Shown piece by piece: positions 53,713 to 64,000 of a DNA stretch of 64,000 nt (positions within the stretch are counted from its first letter, which is position 1; the number at the start of each line of letters is the position of its first letter). This DNA comes from Hawksworthiomyces lignivorus (lineage: Eukaryota; Ascomycota; Sordariomycetes; Ophiostomatales; Ophiostomataceae): positions 42,513 to 106,512 of the forward strand of contig NTMA01000124.1 of the NCBI GenBank assembly GCA_002917075.1. Reading direction: 5' to 3'. A program made the translations under genes and the position numbers. A model generated the notes under the pieces. That model saw only the letters and a program-made list of their open reading frames with translations. It was not told where the DNA came from and searched no databases.

Positions 53713-55947
53713 CTAAAATACGGCTTTTCGGGTGATAATACGGACGGCGTCGTATGCGTCAATGTTGAACGTTATAGAAGTGCCTTTAGTGGTATAATGA
53801 AGATTGCGCTGCGCAACCCAAGATGATCCGCGGTAGTAGCCAGTCTGTACAGAAGAAATTCCATATTTGGCGATGTCGGACACTGTATACGACGCCGCTC
53901 CCGTGCTCAGAAGAGCAACTTCGCGACTGCTGCGAATATCCAAGATGCCAACGCTGGAAGAATTTGCCGACGCGTAGGTCACCTCGACATTGCCAATGGC
54001 AGCCGAAGTCTGCGTCTCGTTCCAGAAGACGTTGAGAAAGTTAATAGCCGTACCATTTGCTGCTTTCGGTGCTCGGGTAGCTAGATCATGTCCAATCTTG
54101 AGGAGCATCTTGTTTGTGCTAATAACATCGTCCACGTATGCACCACGAGGCACAGGGCTGTAATCTCCTGCGTCAGGGTTTTTGGGGACATATAGTCCAT
54201 AGTTATCGGAACTGATCATGTCATAGACGTTGTACAAGGCGCCACCGGCGAGGGATGCCAGCAGCAGGCCCGGGGAGGTTGTATACACGCCTGAGTTCTC
54301 CATCACCATAGGCAAATTCTTCCCCTGGGCGTATAGGAAGTTATCCCAGCTCACCCCATGCCCAAACAAGAATGCATCGTTGAAATTATTGCTATAAGGA
54401 TCAAAGCCGATGAAATCGACGCTTGTGCCCGTCGTGAGCCTCTGTTGCTCGTTCAAACCAACATGGCTTACATCAACTCCGCCAAAATCGTTGGATCGCG
54501 TCCAAACCGGATACCGAGACTCCTTCACGCCATTGGCAAGATTTACGCCATACTCCCACATTGACCTATCCAGAAATGCTTGGACTGAGGGGAAGTTGGC
54601 CAGTGCAGCCCATGTCTTGGGATTTTGCCAAGGCGTGAATTTCGTGCCATGGAACCTTTCCATTGCCGGCTCGTTTGCGACATCAACACCAACGACAGTA
54701 GTCTTCTTTCCGTGGGCTGCTCGATAGGCCACAACATGATTTAACGTTTCTTTGAGTGCGCGCTTCTCCTGGGCTCTGGTTGTAAGATCGTTCTTGTCAA
54801 GGAAGTACCAGTAGACACCGTATGCAGGATCAGTGTTCTTGGAGAACACTGGGGCGTGAGAGCCATCAGGGTTGAGCTTTTCGTTCTTGGTGTTGAGGAA
54901 GGCAAAGTAGGGAACGCGGCTGTCCATGCTGACGCCTGTAGAGTCTGAGCCAAACCAAATGAGCTCAAGTTTGATACCGGCAGTTTCAGCCCACCCGATC
55001 AGCTTTTCGAGATAAGCCCAGTCAAAGCGGTTCTGATCCGAAAGGATGAGCTGTGGAGGGTGCGTCCCTTTCACACCATCCACAGTAGCACCAACCGGGA
55101 CGTTTGTGCTGTTTGTCGAAAGGATAAAGCTTGCCACTTTCCCACTGCAATAGTTCTTGATGAAGTCCGTCGCGTCAAAATCATAAAATGCCTGTGACGA
55201 AATATTGTCCCAAGATGGACTGACAGAAGCAACAAAGTAGTCAGATCCTTTATTTCCCACGATGTTGATGCCATCGTGGTTTGGGGCATTGTTCCATGTT
55301 ATTGATGACGATTTCCAAGAATTGTTGGTTATCGCATACAAGGTGGCCGGAAAGTGTGTGTTGTTGGTCACTGCGTCCACATAAAAACGGATTTTGGCTG
55401 CATCAATGCCATCTGCGTAATGGGAAAAGTCAAACTTGAAGTAGGCCAACTCTGTATCGCTTTCGTTGCCAGGTTCGTAGCCAATCAGGGATGTCGTGTT
55501 GGATGAAAAGTTGTCATTAGCATAACTGCCTCCTCGAACGTAGGTTGATTCGCTTGCATTGATTGCCACGTCTGGTTGGACGTTGCTCCAAAAGAGCTGT
55601 GTATTCACCACAGTGTATCCAGCGTCGGCTGCGAGCTGATAGACAGCTTGAATTTCCTTATCCGAGTAGTGATACACGTCGCGAAGTTTATCTGCTCGAA
55701 GCTGAATACCGTTGTAGAAGAACGGCTGACCATCTTCCATGAGCACAATCCGGTCATACTCTCTCAGGGATGTGTCGACGTAACTGATTGGGGGAATTGT
55801 TGGGAAGGATGGCTTCAGGTTTGGGTCAATGGACTGAGATGCGGCATGAAGCATGTGGCCAGTCAGAGCTGCTACCGCCACTACCAGACGAGAGAAAATC
55901 CGGGGTTGGCGAGGCCTAACGCCCATGTGATGAACCCTGACAGCCAT
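53713..55947 (-). CDS. Secreted TIM-barrel glycoside hydrolase with inserted DNRLRE/CBM-like domain
   Basis: Single exon, 744 residues. A basic N-terminus and hydrophobic run (IFSRLVVAVAALTGHMLHAAS) make a signal peptide. The barrel starts at about residue 68 (IVLMEDGQPFFYNGIQLRAD, then AADAGYTVVNTQLFWSNVQPD), as in GH35/GH42-like beta-galactosidase relatives. Residues about 125-305 are a separate beta-sandwich of DNRLRE type: STYVRGGSYANDNF, ELAYFKFDFS, KIRFYVDAV and SITWNNAP. The barrel resumes at NRFDWAYLEKLIGWAETAGI. Candidate acid/base is E426 (GVDVANEPAME) and nucleophile E550 (LPMVMENSG). A C-terminal beta domain ends RNLHYTTKGTSITF. Many sequons. The exact sugar is unclear. It is divergent from a sugar transporter. 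Confidence 0.8.
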   Translation of the reverse strand: MAVRVHHMGVRPRQPRIFSRLVVAVAALTGHMLHAASQSIDPNLKPSFPTIPPISYVDTSLREYDRIVLMEDGQPFFYNGIQLRADKLRDVYHYSDKEIQAVYQLAADAGYTVVNTQLFWSNVQPDVAINASESTYVRGGSYANDNFSSNTTSLIGYEPGNESDTELAYFKFDFSHYADGIDAAKIRFYVDAVTNNTHFPATLYAITNNSWKSSSITWNNAPNHDGINIVGNKGSDYFVASVSPSWDNISSQAFYDFDATDFIKNYCSGKVASFILSTNSTNVPVGATVDGVKGTHPPQLILSDQNRFDWAYLEKLIGWAETAGIKLELIWFGSDSTGVSMDSRVPYFAFLNTKNEKLNPDGSHAPVFSKNTDPAYGVYWYFLDKNDLTTRAQEKRALKETLNHVVAYRAAHGKKTTVVGVDVANEPAMERFHGTKFTPWQNPKTWAALANFPSVQAFLDRSMWEYGVNLANGVKESRYPVWTRSNDFGGVDVSHVGLNEQQRLTTGTSVDFIGFDPYSNNFNDAFLFGHGVSWDNFLYAQGKNLPMVMENSGVYTTSPGLLLASLAGGALYNVYDMISSDNYGLYVPKNPDAGDYSPVPRGAYVDDVISTNKMLLKIGHDLATRAPKAANGTAINFLNVFWNETQTSAAIGNVEVTYASANSSSVGILDIRSSREVALLSTGAASYTVSDIAKYGISSVQTGYYRGSSWVAQRNLHYTTKGTSITFNIDAYDAVRIITRKAVF

Positions 55948-56975
55948 GGTTGCCGTTTTATGAACACCTTGGATAAATTAGAGATTCCTGGCAGGCTAGA
56001 TTTCACTAATAGCTTCTTTTCCAGAAAGTGAAATGAAATTGCTGGTCCTATCTCATGTCTCTCCTACCAAATTTTGGAAATCAAAGCCGTAGATATATAC
56101 TCAATTGTCTTAGCTACAGCAAAGTGCAACCTTGTATTCTAAAGAGCAAGCAAGCTAGGTTCGCTGCATCACTCATAACTCCGTACCATAAAGACGTCAG
56201 GGGCATTGTCTTTTCGGGTCTACTCGATTCGAATTACGTTGAATAAAACGACAACGTCGTGACGGGGAGTTCAAGGCACAAGCTTAGCTTTGTACGGATC
56301 CGTAAAAACCAAAGATATTCTGCTCTAATGCGGAGAAATACCCGGGTCTGGGGTAAGCGGAGAAGAAATCTCCACGAATAATTTGTGACAGCACTGATAA
56401 GGTGAGGATGCAAACCACTTTATTTTGGTTGCTCTGTTGTCCCAGAATGCGGAGTCTCTAACTAGCGTCTGGGAAGTAGCCGCTGGAACGGAACATGAAG
56501 ATTCTTATAGCCGCCTCCGACTAAGAAACTTTGGCACATCCGCTCGCCTGGGCGGGGAAATTCAGCAACAATCACCAGAACGAGGCCGTCTTCGTCGACG
56601 AGAGAAATAGTTTCTCCAGAGGCGAGACACCACGGATATTCTAATGGATTTCGGGCCAAGGTCGGTAAGCCTTGCCGTGACCACGCCACTGCAACGTTAT
56701 GGGTTCGATGCTAACAACGAACACTACAATCGCTCGGTCGTGTGAGTGCCTGAATTGTTGAGGCGGGTGTGAGAAGGTCCCCACGGGGTCTCCAGCATTC
56801 ATCTTCCGCCAAACAAATTGCTTTTAGGAATCCTGTTGGGAGTATATTATACTGCTGGCTATTCCGACTCAATCTCTTCTTTGTCTCATTTGCTCGATAT
56901 CTTTCTCTTTATGTTTTTATCTCTACGTCCTTCTCTTTTTTGGGGACCTGAGAAAGAATTACTTTTGGACTTGAC
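55948..56975. promoter_or_regulatory. Divergent promoter, glycoside hydrolase / sugar transporter, with CreA-type sites
   Basis: About 1 kb between divergent starts. CTGGGG at 56348-56353 and GTGGGG (minus strand) at 56779-56784 fit the SYGGRG consensus of the carbon-catabolite repressor CreA/Cre1, which fits genes for sugar use. Such hexamers are common by chance, so this is only suggestive. No gene is supported here. Confidence 0.5.
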
Positions 56976-58586
56976 ATGGCTAAAGAAATCAATACTTTGC
57001 AGCACATGGAGGCTGTCTATCCCATAGCCTCGATGGCTGAGGATCCAACTCTCATCGCAGAGCGTGCGGAGCTTGCCACAGCCGAAGAACACAATATGAC
57101 GTTCTGGCAGGCTGTCAAGCGCTACAAAAAGGCTTGCTTCTGGTCTGCGATTGTGTCCCTTTCGATCATCATGGATGGCTATGATACTGCCTTGCTCGGC
57201 TCTCTACAGGCGTTCCCCTCTTTTCAATCTCGGTTTGGAAATCGCGTCGGCAATACAAATAACTACCAGCTGCCAGCCTCATGGCAAGTTGCTCTCGGCG
57301 TCTCCAACCCAGTCGGAAACACTGTCGGCATCTTTATCAATTCCCACATGACAGAGCGCTTCGGCCACAAGCGTGCATTTTTGGTCACCCTCGTTTGCCT
57401 CACTGGTGTCATCTTCGTTCCTTTCTTTGCCACCAGCTTGCAAATGCTTTTTGCGGGTGAGCTGCTCTGTGGCTTCTGCTGGGGTGTCTTTACAACCCTA
57501 GCACCGGCATATGCTTCCGAAGTTTGCCCTACAATTCTACGCAGCTATCTGGAAACGTACGTCGTGCTCTGTTGGGGTATCGGACAGTTCGTATCATTCG
57601 GCGTGCTGGCAGCCTTGTCCGGCAGGGAGACAGATCCGTGGGCCTGGCGCATTCCCATTGCGGTTCAGTGGGTATGGCCGCTCATCATTACGCCCATTGC
57701 ACTCTTCGCCCCCGAGTCGCCTTGGTGGTTGGTCCGCCGTGACCGTTTTGAGGAAGCCGAGCAACAAGTCATGAGGCTAGCGTCTATCGACCGTGCGGAG
57801 GCAAAGCAAGCAGTTGCTTTGATGATCCATACCAATAACTTTGAGAAAGAACTTAGCAAAGGCACGAGTGTTCTCGAATGTTTCAAAGGCACCAACTTAG
57901 TTCGGACTGAGATCGCCTGCGTCACCTACATGATCCAACAGATTTGCGGATTTGTCATTAGCGGATATGCCACCTACTTCTACGAACAGGCTGGTCTGCC
58001 GCCTGCTCAGGCATTTCACATGAGCGTTGGCCAAGCCGGTCTCCATTTTGTCTGTACTCTCATAGCCTTCCCGCTCACCGGCCGTATTGGTCGGCGTCCA
58101 TTGCTCTTGTACGGTGAAGTCGGTATGGCAATCGCCATGTTCATCGTTGGCTTTATCGCCCTAGCACCAAATTCCTCTTCGCAAGGCTATGGTGAATCGG
58201 CCGTCTACTTGCTGTGGTACGCTGCCTATGAATTGACAATTGGACCCGGTGCTTATATCGTCGCAAGCGAAGTGTCGACTACTCGACTTCGATCTATGAC
58301 AGTAGGACTTGCCCGCATCGCCTACAACATTGTGACCGTCATCAATTATGTTGTCGGGCCTTACATCTTGAATCCAACTGAAGGAAACTGGAAGGGCAAA
58401 TGCGGTTTTCTCACAGGCGGTCTTATATCCATCTCTTTTATTTGGACGTTCTTCCGTCTGCCGGAGATGAGAAACCGCACGTACGAAGAATTAGACATCC
58501 TCTTCTCCCGAAATCTGAAAGCTCGTGACTTCAAACAACAACCGGTTGATATTGCTGTGAGACAGGAAGAAAAAACTGAGCAGTAG
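56976..58586 (+). CDS. MFS sugar transporter, maltose/alpha-glucoside permease type
   Basis: Sugar:H+ symporter of the plasma membrane. Single exon, 536 residues, the normal size. Seen: KACFWSAIVSLSIIMDGYDTALLGS (TM1), SHMTERFGHKRAF (loop 2-3), AYASEVCPTILRSYLETYVV, PESPWWLVRRDRFEEAEQ (end of TM6), GYATYFYEQAGLP, TGRIGRRPLLLYGEVGMA and VASEVSTTRLRSMTVGLAR, then LPEMRNRTYEELDILF. The Asp in TM1 and the GRR-type loop motifs fit proton-coupled oligosaccharide carriers of the Mal group. It is divergent from a secreted hydrolase and upstream of a GH115-type gene, so it may import what those enzymes release. True substrate unknown. Confidence 0.92.
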   Translation: MAKEINTLQHMEAVYPIASMAEDPTLIAERAELATAEEHNMTFWQAVKRYKKACFWSAIVSLSIIMDGYDTALLGSLQAFPSFQSRFGNRVGNTNNYQLPASWQVALGVSNPVGNTVGIFINSHMTERFGHKRAFLVTLVCLTGVIFVPFFATSLQMLFAGELLCGFCWGVFTTLAPAYASEVCPTILRSYLETYVVLCWGIGQFVSFGVLAALSGRETDPWAWRIPIAVQWVWPLIITPIALFAPESPWWLVRRDRFEEAEQQVMRLASIDRAEAKQAVALMIHTNNFEKELSKGTSVLECFKGTNLVRTEIACVTYMIQQICGFVISGYATYFYEQAGLPPAQAFHMSVGQAGLHFVCTLIAFPLTGRIGRRPLLLYGEVGMAIAMFIVGFIALAPNSSSQGYGESAVYLLWYAAYELTIGPGAYIVASEVSTTRLRSMTVGLARIAYNIVTVINYVVGPYILNPTEGNWKGKCGFLTGGLISISFIWTFFRLPEMRNRTYEELDILFSRNLKARDFKQQPVDIAVRQEEKTEQ

Positions 58587-59227
58587 CCGATCACCTTCGC
58601 GTTCTTGGTCTAGATCTTGGTCTCGTCATGGAAACGGGGGTTTCTAGCAGTAAAGAAGCGTTTACTTAAAGAGATAAAGGCTTGCTACAAGGAGATGGAC
58701 ATGGACACAGAGACAATAATATTCAGGTTGATTTTGTCAATTTTTTGTGGATGATACTTCTGGAAGCTTAGTTTACATTTGCTATTATCTTACAGCAGAA
58801 CCTAATTTGCTATTGTCTTTGCCTATATATTCTACGTCTACCGTTTTGAATGAGTGAATCACCAAAATTCTGAAAATCACCATCACAATTAAGCGAAATC
58901 TAGGTGAGCAATTTCTCTAGTTGTCTATTACAGCCTACCTCGAGTGATTTAAACGCATGTGCTAGAAAGCAGCTAAACTGGATGGGTTTGGTATACTACT
59001 CGTACAGGCGGTACGGGAGGGGGGAGAGAGGAGAACAGAACGGATGAGAGGCTGAAAGTGGAGTAAATGCAATAAAAAGATTGGTTAGATTGTTATCTGA
59101 TTTGTTAACTACATGATGGAACATAGCTAAAACTTTATATACCCAAGGTATCGAGAGATGGAGTGCGAGTAGCAATACTTAAAAGCAAGTTGATGTCTCG
59201 GGTTCTTGTCTGTCTATCCTTTATCGA
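58587..59227. other. Intergenic between convergent genes
   Basis: 640 bp, AT-rich, with a short GA-rich patch around 59015-59060. No gene seen. Confidence 0.5.
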
Positions 59228-62200
59228 TTATTTGGCCACAACACCATTTTCAATCCAACGACTAGGAGGTGGCCCCAAATAGCTTTCCCGAACACCTCCT
59301 ATGTCGACAACAATTTTTTCTAATAGCAGCTCACGATGTAGTGGCCTGTATCGCAAGATATGAAGTCCTCGGGTAACAGTAGGAATTGTATGATCGCGAA
59401 CCCAAACCCCATCTTGTACAGCGGAAGACCATCCCTCGGGTAGTTCACCTGGGGCACAAGTCCTTAGAAGTGGTACAGAATTTATGACAGTATCGTCAAA
59501 CCCAACTTCATAACGAATGTCTCGTTTGGGGTTCGCTTCCAAAACCAGAACAAAGTAGAGACGGATGGTCGTGTCAACAGAACTAGAAAAGATGAACACG
59601 GGGATCTCCAACCACGGCACACTCAGGTCAGGGTCAATTTCACAAGATAAACCAATTGCCCCTGAAATTGCTCGGCCTAGGAAAGGGTATCGTTGGTACT
59701 CTGGCTGCTGTGTCGATAATAAGACTCTCCCGGGCTCGATGGATACGTAGCCTCCTGATTCTGCAAAGCCCGAAAAGTAGGACGGTATCTGGTGGTTGGT
59801 AATGGGAACATGGACTCTCTCACAGCCATGGTCCTCTGACCAAATTTCTACAGCCAACTGCCCATCAAAGCCATCTGGGACTTGCGTCCAATCTACTGTG
59901 ATTTCAATGCGTTGGTCTTCTTTATCGTTTGGGCTCAAAGTTCCTGACATTGGAGATAACAATAGCCAGTCGGTGTTGGGACTCGTTTGCCAATGAATTG
60001 TACGCGTGCCACGCGTATAGATTTCAAAATAGCATCTCTGCTCTCCATAAAACGTTAGGGGTGGCAAAGTTAGTCCCGGCTCGAGCTCACCGCGGGAGGG
60101 TTGCATGTGATCAGATTCTTCGTTGATGAGGCCTGGCCGAATCCCAGCGTGTCCTTCCACAGCCACGCCTAGTTGTCCGGTGATTCTACTAGAGTCCTGT
60201 CGTCGCTGGATGAAGCTGAGGCCGGTAATCATGTCTCGTGAAGGTGTGTGCCATACATCCGGTTCGAACCCATAGTGTGGTTGCTGCATAATGTGCTGCC
60301 ACTTCTTCCCAGTCCATGGGTTGTCGTGATACAGCTGAGCAAGCTCCCAATCTTCATCAAACAGCGAGAGAACCCTCTGGGCCAATACATTGGTAGTATT
60401 GCGACGTTGTCTGCCATAGAGTTGGTTTTTGGACTGTGTGATTTTCAACTCGGTGAAGATGCGAGATGCTTTGAGTGGATGCAGCACCAGCTGGAAAAAT
60501 GCGGCTTTGTGTTCAATTTTAAGAGAATCAAATAACGATGTTGCGCGTCTTTCTAGGTCTTTGTAGGTAGATATGATGCTCTCTGCTTCACAGTAGTTGA
60601 GTACGGAAAACGTGTCAGCTTCGATGTGCTCATGACGACGGAGAGCTCGGAGGCGATCGGTGCCCAACAACAATCCTGCGATTTCGTCTGCATGGTCCGG
60701 GCCAAACTCGCGAGTGGCGTATGCAGAGAAGAAAGTGTCGAGAGTTTCTACTTTAACGCCGTTTACATTCCAAGCCAGACTGAGAGCAAACGTAGCGGGC
60801 AGTTCCACTGGCTTGATGTCACCCACATTGAACACCCACAGCTTCGAGGCCCCATTCGCGTGCGCCATGCAGAGCTGTTGCTGAATTTTGGCCTGGGAGA
60901 TAATGAGCTTCCGAAGGACTGCGTACAAACTGCCGCCGACAATCACTTACACATGAATTGGTGTTTATCCACTTGTAGCTGCGCGGGTGGCCCACGTATT
61001 CCAGGTGGTAGTAGATCTAATATTCCTAGGTTAGTTTGTAGACATCGTTTCTACGGCTGTCGAATTCGAGTATCTCTCTTACTCCAGTTCCGCCTCTTCT
61101 CAGTCGTTCTTCCTCTGTGGGCAAACGCCTAATGGTGCCAAAATTGTCGTCTGCAAAAAGTAAAGTGACGTCGTCGGGAATACGTAGACCTTGGTCGTAG
61201 TAACCCTGAACCTCTTTGTACAGGGCCATTACCTCTAGAGAGTATTAGCCAGCATGCATCAAACAGTTTCCTAGAAGTAAGAGGTGCTTACGGCCGACTC
61301 CATCTCGTCGCCCATAGACATCTTCAATAATCCGCCTTTGCGTATCGATGACATCCGCCAACGTGGCCTTTGGATCCTCAGAGTCGATTGTGTTATCACC
61401 TGCGCCACGCATCCCCAATGTTAACAAGGACTCGAACGACTGGCTCCGCTTGGCTCCGTCTGAGAAAAATTCGGAAATTGCCTCTTTGTTTTTGCTCCAG
61501 TTCCAGGGCCCTTTGTCTGGAGAAGCATAGCGCCACTCGTTGGTTGCACGCTGCATTGGCTCGTGGTGTGAAGTCGAGACGACAATACCATGCGCTTCTG
61601 CAATTAGTGCATTTTCGGGGTCATCGACAAAAAAACTACTCCCGGGTTCTGGAAACCCAGACCACATCGCAGGCCAAAAAAAATTGGCCTACGAGTTTCA
61701 CTCCAGTTAGCCACCACTATGGCACGAGATCATGGGAGATTGGTTTACCTTCATTCTTAGCAGCAACTCGAAGAATTTGCTGTAAAATTTAGAGTTGAAA
61801 ACAGGACCGAAATGTTCACAAGCCCAGTCACGCAATGCAGGCGCTTCGTCGTTGATGAACAGACCGCGATATTGGACGCTGGGCGGTCCTTGGACGGTCG
61901 CAACAGGGAGTGCAAAGACATGGTCGTGTGATTGAGTAGGAACATCAGCCCACCAATACCATCTGCTCAACATTAGCCAACCTGTCCTGTACCATTGCAA
62001 GTTGTGAGATCTTTACGGGCGATACTGACGGAGAAACGCCTATCTGCTCGGAGAGTGTGTAGGTGCCAAAGATGGTGCCACGCTTGTCACTTCCAGCAAT
62101 GACAAAACATCTCTTTGCACTTGGCCAGGGACTATCTTGGACGGCAGTATGGAACGTTTCCCACTGATTTTGGATTTTCTGGAGACGATCTTCGTGGTCT

Positions 62201-62448
62201 CCCAGGTCGCACAGAAACTGCGAATGTACAAGGCTCCCTATGACGATGAGCCCTTCTACAGGCAACTGATCCGCTGTGGTATCCCAGATAGCGGGGCGAT
62301 GTCCAATAACATTCTCGATATCGTTGGCAAGATTGGCCACTGCAATGTGGACGCCTTCCGGCTCGCTTGAGTCGACTAGGATGGGAAGACACCGCAAGTC
62401 GAGGCGTCCTTCGCCATCTTCGAATGAAATAATTGGCGGATCAAGCAT
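59228..62448 (-). CDS. GH115-type alpha-glucuronidase, with one unresolved exon join
   Basis: Enzyme family that removes (4-O-methyl)glucuronic acid from xylan. No signal peptide (MLDPPIISFEDGEGRLDLR), so it would be intracellular. Exons 61688-61292, 61234-61083, 61016-60951 and 60892-59228 join in phase: ANFFWPAMWSGFPEPGS, STSHHEPMQRATNEW, VMALYKEVQGYYDQGLRIPD, DVTLLFADDNFGTIRRLP, IYYHLEYVGHPRSYKWINTN and LWVFNVGDIKPVELP, all hallmark segments. Exon 1 (62448-62026) ends LSEQIGVSPS, and the next (61962-61749) should continue WYWWADVP. With the only consensus donor and acceptor (62025, 61963) the frame is off by one. About 970 residues in all. Either an unusual splice, a sequencing error, or a fresh frameshift. 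C-terminal beta domains fill the last 300 residues. Confidence 0.82.
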
Positions 62449-63602
62449 TCTCAGGGGCTAAACGAAGTGACAATCTAGAAATGGTCTACTCTAGCCAAAA
62501 TGCAAGACATTGGTCATGCTCGATGCAGCATTAAGATCTGCTATAAATTGTTGCTCACCCGGCTACAACGGAACTGATGCGGAAAGCTCAGACCGTAAGC
62601 TCAAAAAATCATACACAAAATAAAAAACCATAGCCGCAACGGAAAGATTGTGAAGCCATTCCACACTCGCTCTTAACCGTCCACTAAAAATTATTCGATG
62701 TCCCACTCATCGAATTTTTGTTGGATGACCAATAACTTCGTTGCGTGTTCTAAACCAACCCTTTTTCTGAGAATGCGTCGCCGTTATTTCCCATTATGGT
62801 TCTGGACTTCCGCGTGATCGGTATCTTCTCTTCCTCCGTCTCGTACCCCGCGGTGTTGCATGCTAGTACCATGCAGCTAAAATAGGCACATCGAGCGTAG
62901 GGCTATAGTAAAGGAAAGAAAGAAATAGCCGAGCCGGTGCTCAGCAAAAGAAGTAGAGCGTTAATAGACACCCCCCACAAACGAAATTTGAGGAAAAAAG
63001 AAGCAAATAGGAAAATCGAAAGCGTGAGAAAAAAAAATGTCAAAATAGAAGAAAAGAGCTCTTCCATCAGCTTCCTCTTCCGGGCCTTGCAATTCAGGTC
63101 CGGCTAAGTCGTTACGTAGAAGGCCTTTGCATGCTTCTTTCTGTTATCGACAGGGGAACAAATTTTGGCCTAACGACCGCGTACCTGTTTAGGTCCGACA
63201 CAGAAGTTAGGGCGTTGAGTAACCGAATGGAACCCACACTGTGTCTCCGTGCTATGGTAGGGTAGAGTAGCATGTAGATGATTGATTAGATATATTAGGC
63301 CTATTCGACTGCTTTTCAATAAGCACATGGCCTCGGTGGTAAATTGATGTCAATGTTAATACGACGCGCAAGTCTTTGCTATCAAAAATAAATGACATGT
63401 ATTTGCAAGTCTATCTAATTTTGAAATACCGTTCTAGGTTTTTTTTTTCTTTTTTCGACTGTCTCGAGACAATCGGAATCAAACTGTTTCTCAATATCAG
63501 ATTACTTAAATCAGTCATACAATAAACCCTGGTCGGATAGCAGCTACTTTGTGCTCTGTCGGCCCGAGATGGTCATGCTAGCTGGCTCTCCACACGAGCT
63601 CT
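62449..63602. other. Intergenic, AT-rich
   Basis: About 1.15 kb with A/T runs (for example 63438-63455). It probably holds the GH115 promoter in its first part. No gene seen. Confidence 0.5.
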
Positions 63603-63960
63603 TCATTTCTGAAGAACGGTATACATAGAGCAACCGGCCGTCGAAACTGGCAGCGCAGCTGTCGGGAGGAAATCCTGTAGAGGGCTGATTATCCGGAGCC
63701 GCTGCAAGCTGTTGATCCCACCATTGGTCAGAAATCTGTTGATGGCGCTATGGCGCTGCCCGAACGTGTGGACGTACTTCCTCAACAGATAGGTATTAGG
63801 TATGCGTGCCAGAGAGCCACATGCCAGGCTCGACTACTAGCAGCTCGCGTAACAGAACGTCGGCCTCGTTGTGCGGCTTGAAGACTGCCACGCATTCTGG
63901 TAAGGCACGGTTGGTGGAGTGCCGGAGCTCGGTCAGCGTCATCTTGTCTTTTAACGTCCT
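63603..63960 (-). CDS. Unrecognised possible gene pieces
   Basis: One minus-strand frame from about 63942 reads MTLTELRHSTNRALPECVAV, then DVLLRELLVVEPGMWLSG to a stop at about 63797. The next frame continues LLRKYVHTFGQRHSAINRFL from about 63788. The two could belong to one protein split by a short intron or a frameshift. I do not recognise a family. Low confidence that this is a gene at all. Confidence 0.2.
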
Positions 63961-63976
63961 CCCCCCCTCCCACCCC

Positions 63977-64000
63977 TTTTTTTTTTTTTTTTTTTTTTTT
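63977..64000. repeat. Poly-T run at the window edge
   Basis: 24 consecutive T, preceded by a C-rich stretch. It may be a natural homopolymer continuing beyond the window. Confidence 0.8.

Noticed and set aside
56462..56689. 75-codon minus-strand frame as a small gene
   Set aside because: No signal peptide, domain or homologous pattern; it lies inside a divergent promoter.
1..64000. CRISPR arrays, insertion sequences, LTR elements
   Set aside because: No spaced repeats, no transposase or reverse-transcriptase motifs and no long direct repeats were seen; the DNA is eukaryotic.

Overview
The window is nuclear DNA of a filamentous ascomycete. Genes carry short GT-AG introns (mostly 55-105 bp, with CTAA-type branch points). 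There are four Zn2Cys6 transcription factors, an HET-domain relic, a tyrosinase, a siderophore-type transporter and a Pol III tRNA-Gly gene. A Sordariomycete (perhaps hypocrealean) host is my impression only; nothing here fixes the species. There are no operons and no recognisable transposon.

Layout. 1-7.3 kb: 5' part of a multidrug-type MFS transporter, a Zn2Cys6 factor head-to-head with an amidase, and a GPI-type surface protein. 8.6-12.6 kb: a six-exon P-loop GTPase with a basic tail (SLIP-GC/dynamin-like). 14.5-16 kb: a divergent but catalytically complete enolase. 16.8-20.3 kb: two homologous secreted proteins, head-to-head. 20.6-27.6 kb: amidohydrolase, Zn2Cys6 factor and siderophore-type MFS. 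27.8-29.2 kb: HET pseudogene. 30.2-35.2 kb: GFA-family protein, old yellow enzyme and Zn2Cys6 factor, linked by four copies of one 11-bp promoter motif. 36-39 kb: tyrosinase fused to a galectin-like C-terminal domain. 40-44 kb: 3-dehydroshikimate dehydratase and a ten-exon MFS transporter with a 17-nt microexon and a GC-AG intron. 45-50 kb: stand-alone NRPS-like adenylation protein followed by hydrolase and FAD-monooxygenase fragments. 50.2 kb: tRNA-Gly(GCC). 50.7-53 kb: Zn2Cys6 factor. 53.7-62.4 kb: a carbohydrate block with a secreted TIM-barrel hydrolase carrying an inserted DNRLRE-like domain, a maltose-type transporter and a GH115-type alpha-glucuronidase.

How the parts may work together (inference). 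The GFA/OYE/factor group looks like a small self-regulated electrophile or aldehyde-detoxification regulon. The 53.7-62.4 kb block looks like a polysaccharide-use unit, with CreA-type sites between the hydrolase and the sugar transporter. The 44-50 kb stretch looks like a decaying secondary-metabolite locus. Exon joins were worked out by hand from splice signals and reading phase. Where every join closes in frame I say so; where one does not (GH115 gene) or two are possible (factor at 22.9 kb) I say that too.
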